Shown here: one piece after another, positions 1-6,738 of the stretch
Position numbering within the stretch: the first letter of the stretch is position 1
Layout: every line of letters starts with the position of its first letter
DNA from: Myxococcota bacterium
GTDB taxonomy: Bacteria > Myxococcota_A > Polyangia > Polyangiales > Polyangiaceae
Direction: 5' to 3'
DNA length: 48,788 bases
Assembly: GCA_963169915.1 (NCBI GenBank)
Contig: CAUJEM010000120.1
Location: 1 to 48,788 of the forward strand
The notes under the pieces: model-generated
Told to the model about the DNA's origin: nothing
Databases searched by the model: none
What the model saw: only the letters and a program-made list of their open reading frames with translations
Program-made: the position numbers and the translations under genes

Positions 1-1404
1 GTGGGCGGCAGCGCGGGCGCAGGCGGCAGCGCGGGCGCGGGCGGCAGCGCGGGCGCGGGCGGCAGCGCGGGCGCGGGCGGCAGCGGTGGTGGAGCGGCCC
101 TGTTCGATCTGCCGGCGATCCGCGACGCGAGCACGGCGGACTGTCGCTTCGACAACCCGCGCAGCGTCATGAAGGATGGGGTGCGCGTCACCTTGTGGGA
201 CGTGAGCTATCTCTCCTGGGAGTCCCGCGGGGGGGTGCTGACGCCCATCCGTCTTCGTGGCTATGCCGCGCGCCCGGAGGGGGCGAGCGGCGCTCTGCCG
301 GGGGTGGTGCAGGCGCACGGGCTCGGGGGCAACGCGGAGGAGAGCCACGCCACGGGGCTGGCCGCGCTGCTCAAGACGATGACGCTCGCCTACACGGGAC
401 CGGGGGGAGGGACGCAGCCCTCCAACACCTCCGAGGGGCTGGGCTCAGGCTACGACAACGGCCGTCGCATGTTCGACGTCCTGCCCGATCCACGCGGGAG
501 CTGGTTCTGGGCGCACTCCGTCGCGGCCATGCGTGGGCTCACCTGCCTCGCAGCGCGCCCGGACGTGGACGCACGCCGCCTCGGCGTGACGGGCTTCTCC
601 GCCGGCGCCGTCGCCACCCTCACCTCGGCGGCGGTGGACGACCGCGTGCTCGCCGCCGTCCCGCTGAGCGGCACTGGCGCCTGGGGCGTCGCTACCCAGT
701 CTCCCACCGCGTGGCAGCACACCCTGCTCCGCAACGCCGGGCTCTCCACGGCGAGCCCGGCGTGGACGACGCTCATCTCCACGCTCGGCGCCGACGTGCT
801 GCTGCCGGGCTCACGCTCGAAGATCTTGATGGTGAACGGCACGACCGATGAGTTTTTCCCGCTCACGGCGCATGTTGCGACCTTCAACGCCATCCCGGGG
901 ACGGACCAGCGCACCTCGCTCATCGGCAACTACGACCACGGCTGCTACGGGCTCACCGGGGTGGAGAGCGCCGCCACCATCGAGAAGCGCGCGGAGGACC
1001 GCGCCAAGGGCGGGCAGCGCGCGTGGTTCAAGCACTGGTTTGGCACGGACGCGCGCTACCAGAGGCTGCCCGACGCACCGCGCGTGACGGTGGTGGAGGC
1101 CGGCCTGGCGACCGTCGTCTCCGCGGTGGTGGACAGCGGGGGCAGCCAGCTCGAGGTGCAAGAGGTCAAGTACTGGTGGAGCAATGACGCCTCGTTCACC
1201 TTCGGCAGCGTCGTGCTCTCCGGCTCGGGCGGCAGCTACCAGTCGGTCGTGGCCGCGCCGCTCACCGCGGACACGGTGTACTTCGTGGACGTGCTCTACC
1301 GCACGCGCGAGCCCATCCTCCCGGAGCGCTTCTCCATCTCCAGCGTCCCCGTCATCCCAGCCGGGCACGTGCCACACATCCGCGCCATCGACGGCTGCCT
1401 CTAG
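1..1404 (+). CDS. Gly-Ser-Ala linker alpha/beta-hydrolase (esterase-like), 5' truncated
   Basis: Reading is open at the window edge and begins inside a Gly-Ser-Ala-Gly-Ala linker (first 30 residues), so an export or lipoprotein signal probably lies off-window. After the linker comes an alpha/beta-hydrolase domain of the dienelactone hydrolase/acetylxylan esterase kind. An oxyanion-region HGLGG motif sits near residue 107, the nucleophile elbow is GFSAG with Ser200, the acid is probably Asp283 (NGTTDE) and the base His313 (NYDHG), numbered from base 1. A C-terminal stretch of about 120 residues looks like a beta-sandwich accessory segment. The substrate cannot be told; an exported ester hydrolase is the safest call. 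It is followed by a hairpin and a tRNA gene on the other strand. Confidence 0.75.
   Translation: MGGSAGAGGSAGAGGSAGAGGSAGAGGSGGGAALFDLPAIRDASTADCRFDNPRSVMKDGVRVTLWDVSYLSWESRGGVLTPIRLRGYAARPEGASGALPGVVQAHGLGGNAEESHATGLAALLKTMTLAYTGPGGGTQPSNTSEGLGSGYDNGRRMFDVLPDPRGSWFWAHSVAAMRGLTCLAARPDVDARRLGVTGFSAGAVATLTSAAVDDRVLAAVPLSGTGAWGVATQSPTAWQHTLLRNAGLSTASPAWTTLISTLGADVLLPGSRSKILMVNGTTDEFFPLTAHVATFNAIPGTDQRTSLIGNYDHGCYGLTGVESAATIEKRAEDRAKGGQRAWFKHWFGTDARYQRLPDAPRVTVVEAGLATVVSAVVDSGGSQLEVQEVKYWWSNDASFTFGSVVLSGSGGSYQSVVAAPLTADTVYFVDVLYRTREPILPERFSISSVPVIPAGHVPHIRAIDGCL
4..84 (+). repeat. 18-bp tandem repeat coding a GGSAGA linker
   Basis: Four full copies of the 18-bp unit GGCGGCAGCGCGGGCGCG, nearly identical at the DNA level, run from base 4 to 75, followed by a partial copy. 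Each encodes Gly-Gly-Ser-Ala-Gly-Ala. Such linkers are common between the anchor and the catalytic domain of myxobacterial surface proteins. The near-perfect repetition suggests copy number can change by slippage. The array may extend further off the left edge. Confidence 0.9.
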
Positions 1405-1428
1405 GCGCTCCTCGGCGCTCTCGAACCA

Positions 1429-1460
1429 CACGGCGTGACGCAGGGGCTAGGTGCGCCGTG
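1429..1460. terminator. Hairpin between esterase gene and tRNA-Leu
   Basis: A perfect 7-bp inverted repeat, CACGGCG (1429-1435) and CGCCGTG (1454-1460), with an 18-nt loop. It lies 3' of the esterase stop and just past the 3' end of the minus-strand tRNA gene. The position suits a bidirectional terminator, but there is no T tract and such repeats arise easily at this GC content. Confidence 0.3.
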
Positions 1461-1463
1461 CGC

Positions 1464-1548
1464 TGGTGCACGCGGAGGGACTTGAACCCCCATGCCTCTC
1501 GGCGGCGGAACCTAAATCCGCTGCGTCTGCCAATTTCGCCACGCGTGC
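1464..1548 (-). tRNA. tRNA-Leu (anticodon UAG), CCA encoded
   Basis: The minus strand folds as a class II tRNA. The acceptor stem is GCACGCG (5', 1548-1542) paired with CGCGTGC (1474-1468), followed by discriminator A and an encoded CCA (1466-1464). The anticodon arm is GCGGA/TCCGC around loop TTTAGGT, giving anticodon UAG at 1514-1512, which reads CUA and other CUN leucine codons. A short variable arm and a T arm with GGTTCAAGTC follow. Length 85 nt including CCA is normal for tRNA-Leu. Confidence 0.97.
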
Positions 1549-1577
1549 AGGGCGCCCTTCCGAGAGCGCGCGGCGGC

Positions 1578-1583
1578 ACTCTA
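1578..1583 (-). promoter_or_regulatory. Candidate -10 element of tRNA-Leu
   Basis: TAGAGT on the minus strand fits the TANNNT core of a -10 element and would start transcription near 1571, leaving about 23 nt of leader for RNase P to remove. No good -35 is visible 16-18 bp upstream. Confidence 0.4.
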
Positions 1584-1672
1584 GCGCTCAGACGTCGAAA
1601 AGGAAGTCCCGGAGCGTGCCCCTTCGCCCGAGGAGCGCCCGCCGCGCGCGGCCACCGCGTGCGGGCCGCGCG

Positions 1673-2803
1673 TCAGGGGCGCGCCAGCAGCGCGGGCTGG
1701 GTGGCCGCCTCCACCTTGCGCTTCGCCGCTCCGCTGTCCACCTTGGGCGGCTGGGTCGGCTTGGCCGCATAGCCCTTGGGCGATTTCAGCCGCGGCTTGA
1801 GGCGCACCTGGAGCACGTCCCTCAGCACCCCGAAGTGGGCGCAGTGATCCATCTTGTCGTTCCCCGCGTAGCCGCGGACGTGAAAATTACCTTTGGTGTA
1901 CCTCGCGATGAGGTCCATCCCCATGGGGCCCTTGCCGTGGACCTTCTTCGGAGCGCCCCCGACGGCGTGGATGAGGTAGTTGGCCGTCTCGGTGGTGCTG
2001 GCGTAGCCCGGCGGGATGATGGAGGAGTGGCTGACGAACATGAACGCCTTGCCCCGCGCCGCGCGGCGCGCGTACTCCACGAAGGGGGCGAGCTGCGCGG
2101 CGTTGAGGCTAGTGCCCTCGTAGCCCGAGTGCAGGCCGTCGAGGAGCACCACGCTCTCGACCACGCGCTGGCCGTAGGGCTGGCTGAGGATCTCACCGAC
2201 GGCGCCATAGCCCGCGCTCCACGAGGTGATGCCGATGTGACGCGCCTTGGCGTTCGGCTTGCCCGTCCGCTTGGCCACGAGCTCCTCCACGCTGCCGATG
2301 AGCCGCTCGAAGGCCTGCGGGTTGGCGAAGGTGCTGGAGTACGCGCCGGAGCCGATGCCGAGATCGATGCCGACGAGGACGGCGCCGTCCATCACCCGTA
2401 CCCACTCTTTTCGAGCCGCCTCGTGCCCGTGAAAGTGGACGATGACGTCGAACTGCCCGCTCTTGGTGACGCCGCCCCGCCCCGGGAGGAGCGCCTGACC
2501 CAAGCTGACGCCCCGGTCCCAAGGGCGGTAGACGCCCCAGCCCGGATCTGGCGTGAGGCAGGGGTTGATCCCGCGGTCCTTCGCGGACTTCTGCGTCTGC
2601 GTCGCCGGCGCTGGCTTGACCGCGACGAAGGCGCGTGGCGCCGTCTTCGCGGTCTCCGTGCGAGCTCCCTGGCGTGGCGCGGCGACGGCCAGCGTGGACC
2701 ACGCCAGCGCCAGGGCTAGGCCGAGCACGCTCGTCCGCCGAGCCACGCTGGAGAAGAGGGGGGGAGACGCCACGAGGCCCCAACCTGCCAAACCTCCCGA
2801 CAT
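1673..2803 (-). CDS. Exported alpha/beta-hydrolase-like protein
   Basis: From the ATG at 2803 the product is 376 residues with a signal peptide whose hydrophobic core (VLGLALALAWSTLAVA) lies near residues 26-41. An alternative GTG at 2746 would give a tidier signal peptide of about 22 residues. The mature part has an alpha/beta-hydrolase look: a strand ending HFHGHE (oxyanion region), a nucleophile elbow written SWSAGYG rather than strict GXSXG, a following strand VVLLDGLHSG, and late Asp/His residues in NDKMDHCAHFG. A Lys/Pro-rich tail closes it. Family and substrate are not recognised; similar exported hydrolases with a human-readable GXSXG-like elbow occur in myxobacteria. Divergent from the SUMF1-type lipoprotein. 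Confidence 0.65.
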   Translation of the reverse strand: MSGGLAGWGLVASPPLFSSVARRTSVLGLALALAWSTLAVAAPRQGARTETAKTAPRAFVAVKPAPATQTQKSAKDRGINPCLTPDPGWGVYRPWDRGVSLGQALLPGRGGVTKSGQFDVIVHFHGHEAARKEWVRVMDGAVLVGIDLGIGSGAYSSTFANPQAFERLIGSVEELVAKRTGKPNAKARHIGITSWSAGYGAVGEILSQPYGQRVVESVVLLDGLHSGYEGTSLNAAQLAPFVEYARRAARGKAFMFVSHSSIIPPGYASTTETANYLIHAVGGAPKKVHGKGPMGMDLIARYTKGNFHVRGYAGNDKMDHCAHFGVLRDVLQVRLKPRLKSPKGYAAKPTQPPKVDSGAAKRKVEAATQPALLARP

Positions 2804-2804
2804 C

Positions 2805-2817
2805 CGGCAAATTGCCG
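2805..2817. promoter_or_regulatory. Inverted repeat between divergent genes
   Basis: CGGCAAATTGCCG is a perfect 6-bp inverted repeat around one central base, and one of the few AT-containing spots here. It abuts the ATG at 2803 of the exported hydrolase, so a bound regulator would block that start. It could be an operator for the divergent pair; no regulator gene is adjacent. Confidence 0.3.
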
Positions 2818-2884
2818 TCACCCCACGCCCTCGCCGGCGCGGCTCCAACCCCCTGAAATCACGCCGCAGGAGCGCTCGCCACGC

Positions 2885-2890
2885 TAGAGA
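2885..2890 (+). promoter_or_regulatory. Candidate -10 element, SUMF1-type lipoprotein gene
   Basis: TAGAGA ends 8 nt before the ATG at 2899, with no Shine-Dalgarno between. It matches two of the three key TANNNT positions. If used, the mRNA would be leaderless or nearly so. Confidence 0.35.
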
Positions 2891-2898
2891 TCCGTGGC

Positions 2899-3762
2899 AT
2901 GATGGGAGCTGCCGTGCGCGCTCTCCAGCTCGTCGTCCTGCTCCCGCTCGCTGCCTGCGCCGCGCCGCCCGCCGCCCCAAGCGCCCCCACCTCGAGTACC
3001 GCTCCCACGGCGGCGCCGGCCCCGCGCCCTCCCCCCGAGGCGCCGCCGCCAGGGGTCTCCAGCCAGTGTCCCGCGGGAATGCAGCTCATCGAGGGTGGCA
3101 GCCACTCCATGGGCTCCGCCAAGGGTGAGGGAGCTGCGGACGAGCAGCCCAGTCACGTCGAGCGGGTCGCGACGTTCTGCCTCGACGCCACGGAGGTGAC
3201 CGTCGAGGCCTACCTGAGCTGCGCCCGCAACGGCGTCTGTGATCCCCTGTCGAGAGAGGCGCGCCTCGGCGACGCACGCCAAGAAGAGCTCCGGAGCGCG
3301 CTCTGCAGCGCCGCGCTCGAGGCCAACGCCAAGCTCCCCGCCACCTGCGTGCCTTACTTGGACGCGGAGCGCTACTGCAAGTGGCTGGGGGCTCGCCTAC
3401 CGACGGAGCTCGAGCTGGAGTACGTGGCGAGCGGGGGTGAAGACCGGCTCCGCTATCCGTGGGGCAACGCACCACCTCAGGAGGGGCAGCAGTGCTGGAG
3501 GCGGCCGTCCGGGCCTTGTCCGGTGGGCAGCACCGCGGTCGGTCCCTTTCAGCTCTTCGACATCGCCGGCAACGTGCGGGAGTGGACCAGCACCCCCTAC
3601 GGCCCCTACCCGGATCCGCCCGCGAGCGCGGAGACCTACGCCGTCCGTGGCGGCAGCTTCTTCAGCCAGCAGGAGGCGGAGCTGCGCGCGAAGCGACGCC
3701 AGCACGCTAGCCCGGAGACGCGCGACGCGGACCTGGGCTTTCGCTGCGCGAAATCGCGCTGA
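2899..3762 (+). CDS. SUMF1/formylglycine-generating-enzyme-fold lipoprotein
   Basis: 287 residues. A lipoprotein signal ends in PLAAC with Cys20, followed by an Ala/Pro-rich linker to about residue 55. The rest is a SUMF1 (FGE-sulfatase) domain: GMQLIEGG near the start, ATEVTVEAY, the ARLPTELELEYVA helix, RYPWGN, DIAGNVREW, VRGGSF (residues 249-254) and the closing GFRC. The pair of redox Cys that true formylglycine-generating enzymes carry between the RGGSF and GFRC blocks is absent, so sulfatase activation is unlikely. Non-catalytic SUMF1-fold lipoproteins are abundant in myxobacteria and are usually thought to bind ligands or partners. Its last 56 bp overlap the 3' end of convergent aguA. 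Confidence 0.85.
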   Translation: MMGAAVRALQLVVLLPLAACAAPPAAPSAPTSSTAPTAAPAPRPPPEAPPPGVSSQCPAGMQLIEGGSHSMGSAKGEGAADEQPSHVERVATFCLDATEVTVEAYLSCARNGVCDPLSREARLGDARQEELRSALCSAALEANAKLPATCVPYLDAERYCKWLGARLPTELELEYVASGGEDRLRYPWGNAPPQEGQQCWRRPSGPCPVGSTAVGPFQLFDIAGNVREWTSTPYGPYPDPPASAETYAVRGGSFFSQQEAELRAKRRQHASPETRDADLGFRCAKSR

Positions 3763-4861
3763 GCTTGCCCACCAGCGGCTCCTGCTGGGTGCTGCAGTGC
3801 AGGGTACCGAGCCCCAGCACCAGATCTCGACAGTAAACGCCGGTGACCTCTCGCCGCGGGAAGAGCTCCTTGAGGACGCTCAAGGCGACGCGATCCATCG
3901 GATCCGCGAACAAGGGCACCAGCACCTGCTCGTTGCACAAGTAGAAATTGGCGTAGCTGGCCGGGAGCCGCAGGCCCTCGAAGACCACCGCCCGCGGCAT
4001 GGGCAGCTCCACCACGCTGAGCGGCTTGCCACGCGCGTCCTTCGCCCGCAAGAGCTGCTGCTTCACGCGCCGGAGCGCGGCGTAGTTGTCATCCGAGCGT
4101 GACCGCTCCGCCGCGACGACCACCACGCCCGGCGCGACGAAGCGCGCCACGTCGTCGACGTGTCCGGTGGTGTCGTCGCCCACCACCCCCTCGTCGAGCC
4201 AGACGACGTGCTCGGCGCCCAGGTAGTCGTGGAGCACCTGCTCCACGCCCTCTTGGCCGAGCTGACGACAGCGCGGATACGCGCCGCTGAGCAAGCACTG
4301 CCGCGTGGTCATGACGGTGCCGAGGCCATCGACGTCCACCGCGCCACCCTCCAGCACCACCCGCTGCCCGCCACGCGCGGCGACGAAGGAGGGCGCGCCG
4401 AGCTGCTCGGCCACGGCCTGGCCGGCCGCCTCGTCCCGGCGCCAGTCGGGGTAGCGCGCCCAGCCGTTGAACCAAAACTTGCTGCTCGCGAGCTGTCGCC
4501 GCGCGCCCTTGCCGCGGGTGAGCAGGAGCGGCAAATAGTCTCGCGTCCAAGAGCGGTTGGTCGGCAGCTCCACGAAGTCCACCTGGCTCAGCGCCACGCC
4601 GCTGTGCGCGAGCTTGCGCTCGGCGTCCTCCCGCGCCCGGGCGTGGCTCACGATGAGCCGGAGGCGCTCGGTCTGCGTGATGAGCCGCGCCATCTCACAG
4701 AACACCCAGGGGATCGGCGCGAACTTGCCGGGCCAGTCCGAGCGGTGGTGCGGCCACGCCATCCAGGTGGCGGCGTGCGGCTCCCACTCCGCCGGCATCC
4801 TGTAGCCGAGCGCGGCTGGCGTGGTGGCGCTGGGTGCTCGGCGCCGCTGCGCGCGGCTCAC
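3707..4861 (-). CDS. aguA: Agmatine deiminase
   Basis: Hydrolyses agmatine to N-carbamoylputrescine and ammonia, the first of two steps from agmatine to putrescine. 384 residues from the GTG at 4861, which overlaps the aguB stop as GTGA and so predicts translational coupling; an ATG at 4798 (MPAEWEPH) is the alternative. Family motifs are clear: GYRMPAEWEPHAATWMAWPH at the N-terminus, NRSWTRDYLPL, LEGGAVDVDG, DDTTGHVDD with His234, and the catalytic-cysteine block GLGTLHCSTQQEP with Cys356. Length is normal for the family (about 340-380). The last residues (after the QQEP block) come from DNA that also codes, on the other strand, the end of the SUMF1-type lipoprotein. Confidence 0.93.
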   Translation of the reverse strand: MSRAQRRRAPSATTPAALGYRMPAEWEPHAATWMAWPHHRSDWPGKFAPIPWVFCEMARLITQTERLRLIVSHARAREDAERKLAHSGVALSQVDFVELPTNRSWTRDYLPLLLTRGKGARRQLASSKFWFNGWARYPDWRRDEAAGQAVAEQLGAPSFVAARGGQRVVLEGGAVDVDGLGTVMTTRQCLLSGAYPRCRQLGQEGVEQVLHDYLGAEHVVWLDEGVVGDDTTGHVDDVARFVAPGVVVVAAERSRSDDNYAALRRVKQQLLRAKDARGKPLSVVELPMPRAVVFEGLRLPASYANFYLCNEQVLVPLFADPMDRVALSVLKELFPRREVTGVYCRDLVLGLGTLHCSTQQEPLVGKLSAISRSESPGPRRASPG

Positions 4862-5751
4862 GGGGCCTTGCCCCCCTCGAGCCAGCGCTGCTCGAGCCCC
4901 TCGTAGGCGTCGATGCGGCGGTCTCTGAAGAATGGCCACCAGCGGCGCACCTGCTCGATGCGCGACAGATCCAGCTCGCACACCAGGACCTCCTCGCCCT
5001 GCCCCGCCTCCGCCAGCACGATCCCGAAAGGATCCACCACGAAGGAGCGTCCCCAGAAGTCGATGCCGCCGTCTGCCGGCCCCTCGTGACCCACGCGGTT
5101 GACCGCGACCACGAACACGCCGTTGGCGATGGCGTGGGCGCGCTGGATGGTCTGCCAGGCGGCGAGCTGGTGCTGTCCCCACTCGTCCTTCTCATAGGGC
5201 TGCACGCCGATGGCGGTGGGATAAAAGAGGATCTCGGCGCCGCGCAGCGCCGTCAGGCGCGCGCCCTCGGGGTACCACTGATCCCAGCACACGAGCGGCC
5301 CTAGCTTGGCGAGCGGCGTCTCATGCACCTGAAAGCCGAGGTCGCCCGGGGTGAAGTAGAACTTCTCATAGAAGAGCGGATCGTCCGGGATGTGCATCTT
5401 GCGGTACACGCCCACGGTCTGCCCCTCGGGGCCGAGGGTCACGAGCGTGTTGTGGTAGACGCCAGGCGCGCGCCGCTCGAACAGGCTGGTGAGCACGCTG
5501 ACCCCCAGCTCCTTCGCCACTGCGCTCACGGCCTGCGTGATGGGGCCCGGGATGGGCTCGGCGAGGTCGAACAGCGCGGCGTCCTCCTCACGGCAGAAGT
5601 ACGGTCCGGCGAACAGCTCCTGCAAGCAGATGATCTGCGCGCCCTGGCGCGCGGCTTGGCGCACCCCCGTCAGCGCCTTGGCGAGGTTCTCTGCTTTGTC
5701 TTCCGTGGTGCTCGACTGGACGAGGCCTACCTTCACGCTGCGAGGGGTCAT
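4858..5751 (-). CDS. aguB: N-carbamoylputrescine amidohydrolase (nitrilase superfamily)
   Basis: Converts N-carbamoylputrescine to putrescine, CO2 and ammonia. 297 residues from the ATG at 5751. The nitrilase catalytic residues are all present: Glu45 in CLQELF, Lys118 in YRKMHIPDD and Cys155 in VCWDQWYPE. The QELFAGPYFCREED and CWDQWYPEGARL blocks are characteristic of this subfamily rather than generic nitrilases. The upstream GTG at 5763 overlaps a probable -10 element (5762-5767), so I prefer the ATG. Forms an operon with aguA (4-nt overlap). No arginine decarboxylase gene is in the window, so the agmatine source lies elsewhere. Confidence 0.92.
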   Translation of the reverse strand: MTPRSVKVGLVQSSTTEDKAENLAKALTGVRQAARQGAQIICLQELFAGPYFCREEDAALFDLAEPIPGPITQAVSAVAKELGVSVLTSLFERRAPGVYHNTLVTLGPEGQTVGVYRKMHIPDDPLFYEKFYFTPGDLGFQVHETPLAKLGPLVCWDQWYPEGARLTALRGAEILFYPTAIGVQPYEKDEWGQHQLAAWQTIQRAHAIANGVFVVAVNRVGHEGPADGGIDFWGRSFVVDPFGIVLAEAGQGEEVLVCELDLSRIEQVRRWWPFFRDRRIDAYEGLEQRWLEGGKAP

Positions 5752-5761
5752 GACGAGGCGC

Positions 5762-5767
5762 ACCTTA
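5762..5767 (-). promoter_or_regulatory. Candidate -10 element, aguBA operon
   Basis: TAAGGT on the minus strand fits TANNNT and ends 10 nt before the aguB ATG (5751), giving a leader of only a few nucleotides. No convincing -35 is seen. Confidence 0.35.
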
Positions 5768-5780
5768 GTGCAGCCCCGCT

Positions 5781-5826
5781 GGCGAGGCGAGGCGAGGCGC
5801 GGCGGGGCGGGGCGGGGCGGGGCGGT
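5781..5826 (+). repeat. G-rich tandem repeats with a G-quadruplex motif
   Basis: Four copies of GGCGA run into four runs of GGGG separated by single C residues (5804-5822), a textbook intramolecular G-quadruplex motif on the plus strand. It lies in the 288-bp divergent gap between aguB (5751, minus) and phoB (6040, plus). The remainder of that gap (5830-5985) shows no ORF worth calling; the Pho-box repeats lie at its right end. Confidence 0.8.
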
Positions 5827-5986
5827 GGCGCACGACCCCCGCTGCGCCCGCGCCTACCGCCCGCGCCGACGCTGCGCCCCGACATGGGGCTCCCGTCGCC
5901 GATCCAGGCTCCAGCCACTGGCAGCCCCCTTGCGCCAGCGTCATGCCCGACGAATAGAAGCGCTGGCCCCGGCCTCACTCACGCGA

Positions 5987-6015
5987 ACGACACACGGCCG
6001 TCACCGAGCCGTCAC
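5987..6015 (+). promoter_or_regulatory. Pho box upstream of phoB
   Basis: Two identical heptamers CCGTCAC (5998-6004 and 6009-6015) are separated by 4 bp, the exact 11-bp period of PhoB half-sites, with a weaker unit ACGACAC (5987-5993) one period upstream. The canonical half-site is CTGTCAT; this is a GC-shifted version. It sits 25 bp before the phoB start, where autoregulation would be expected. Confidence 0.7.
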
Positions 6016-6039
6016 CGGGGGAGCCCATGAGGACACACG

Positions 6040-6738
6040 ATGGCACGCATCCTAGTGGTCGAAGACGAGCGGGACCTGCAGCGCGTCCTCGACTTCAACC
6101 TACGTCAGGCGGGGCACGAGGTGCTCTCGGCGCTGCGAGGGGAGGAGGGGCTGCGGCTCGCGCGGGAGCACCGCCCGCAGCTCATCCTCCTCGATCTGAT
6201 GCTGCCTGACCTCAGCGGCACGGAGGTCTGCAAGGCGCTGAAGCGCGACACCAAGACCCAAGCCATCCCCGTCCTCGTGCTCACCGCCAAGGGAGAGGAG
6301 ATCGACCGAGTGGTGGGCTTCGAGCTCGGCGCCGAGGACTACGTGGTCAAGCCGTTCAGCGTCCGTGAGCTGCTCCTGCGCATCGACGTCATCCTGCGGC
6401 GCACCAGCGGCGCGCTCCCAGACCAGCTCCCGCAGCGCTTCGGCAGGCTTCGCGTCCTCCGGGACGCACACCGGGTCTTCGTGGACGAGCGGGAGCTGGA
6501 GCTGACGGCGCTGGAGTTCAGGCTGCTGCTCACCCTCCTCGACCGCAAGAACCGCGTGCAGAGCCGGGCCTCCCTGCTCGACGACGTCTGGGGGATCGAC
6601 GCCGAGGTCACCACCCGGACCGTCGACACCCACGTCAAGCGCCTGCGCGAGAAGCTCGGCCCAGCCGGCGACTATGTCGAGACGGTCCGCGGGGTCGGCT
6701 ATCGCTTCGCCGACGCGCCCGGCGAGGACGAGCGGTGA
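6040..6738 (+). CDS. phoB: Phosphate regulon response regulator PhoB
   Basis: 232-residue OmpR/PhoB-family regulator that, once phosphorylated by PhoR, binds Pho boxes. The receiver domain has the acidic pocket (Glu8, Asp9), phospho-acceptor Asp52 in LLDLMLPD, Thr82 and Lys104 in the YVVKPFS block. The C-terminal winged-helix domain ends with the usual TRTVDTHVKRLREKLG and VRGVGYRF blocks. The ATG at 6040 has a good Shine-Dalgarno (TGAGGA, 6028-6033); an ATG at 6027 is out of frame. The phoR start overlaps its stop. Identification as PhoB rather than another OmpR-family regulator rests on the pst/phoU genes beside it and the Pho-box repeats in front of it. Confidence 0.93.
   Translation: MARILVVEDERDLQRVLDFNLRQAGHEVLSALRGEEGLRLAREHRPQLILLDLMLPDLSGTEVCKALKRDTKTQAIPVLVLTAKGEEIDRVVGFELGAEDYVVKPFSVRELLLRIDVILRRTSGALPDQLPQRFGRLRVLRDAHRVFVDERELELTALEFRLLLTLLDRKNRVQSRASLLDDVWGIDAEVTTRTVDTHVKRLREKLGPAGDYVETVRGVGYRFADAPGEDER

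Noticed and set aside
1451..2719. Plus-strand open frame of 422 codons antisense to the exported hydrolase
   Set aside because: Overlaps the tRNA gene and is a shadow of the minus-strand hydrolase; Arg/Ala-rich with no recognisable domain.
2895..2912. Sigma54-like promoter (TGGC ... GC at -24/-12 spacing)
   Set aside because: The -12 side matches only the GC dinucleotide and the site overlaps the start codon of the SUMF1-type gene.
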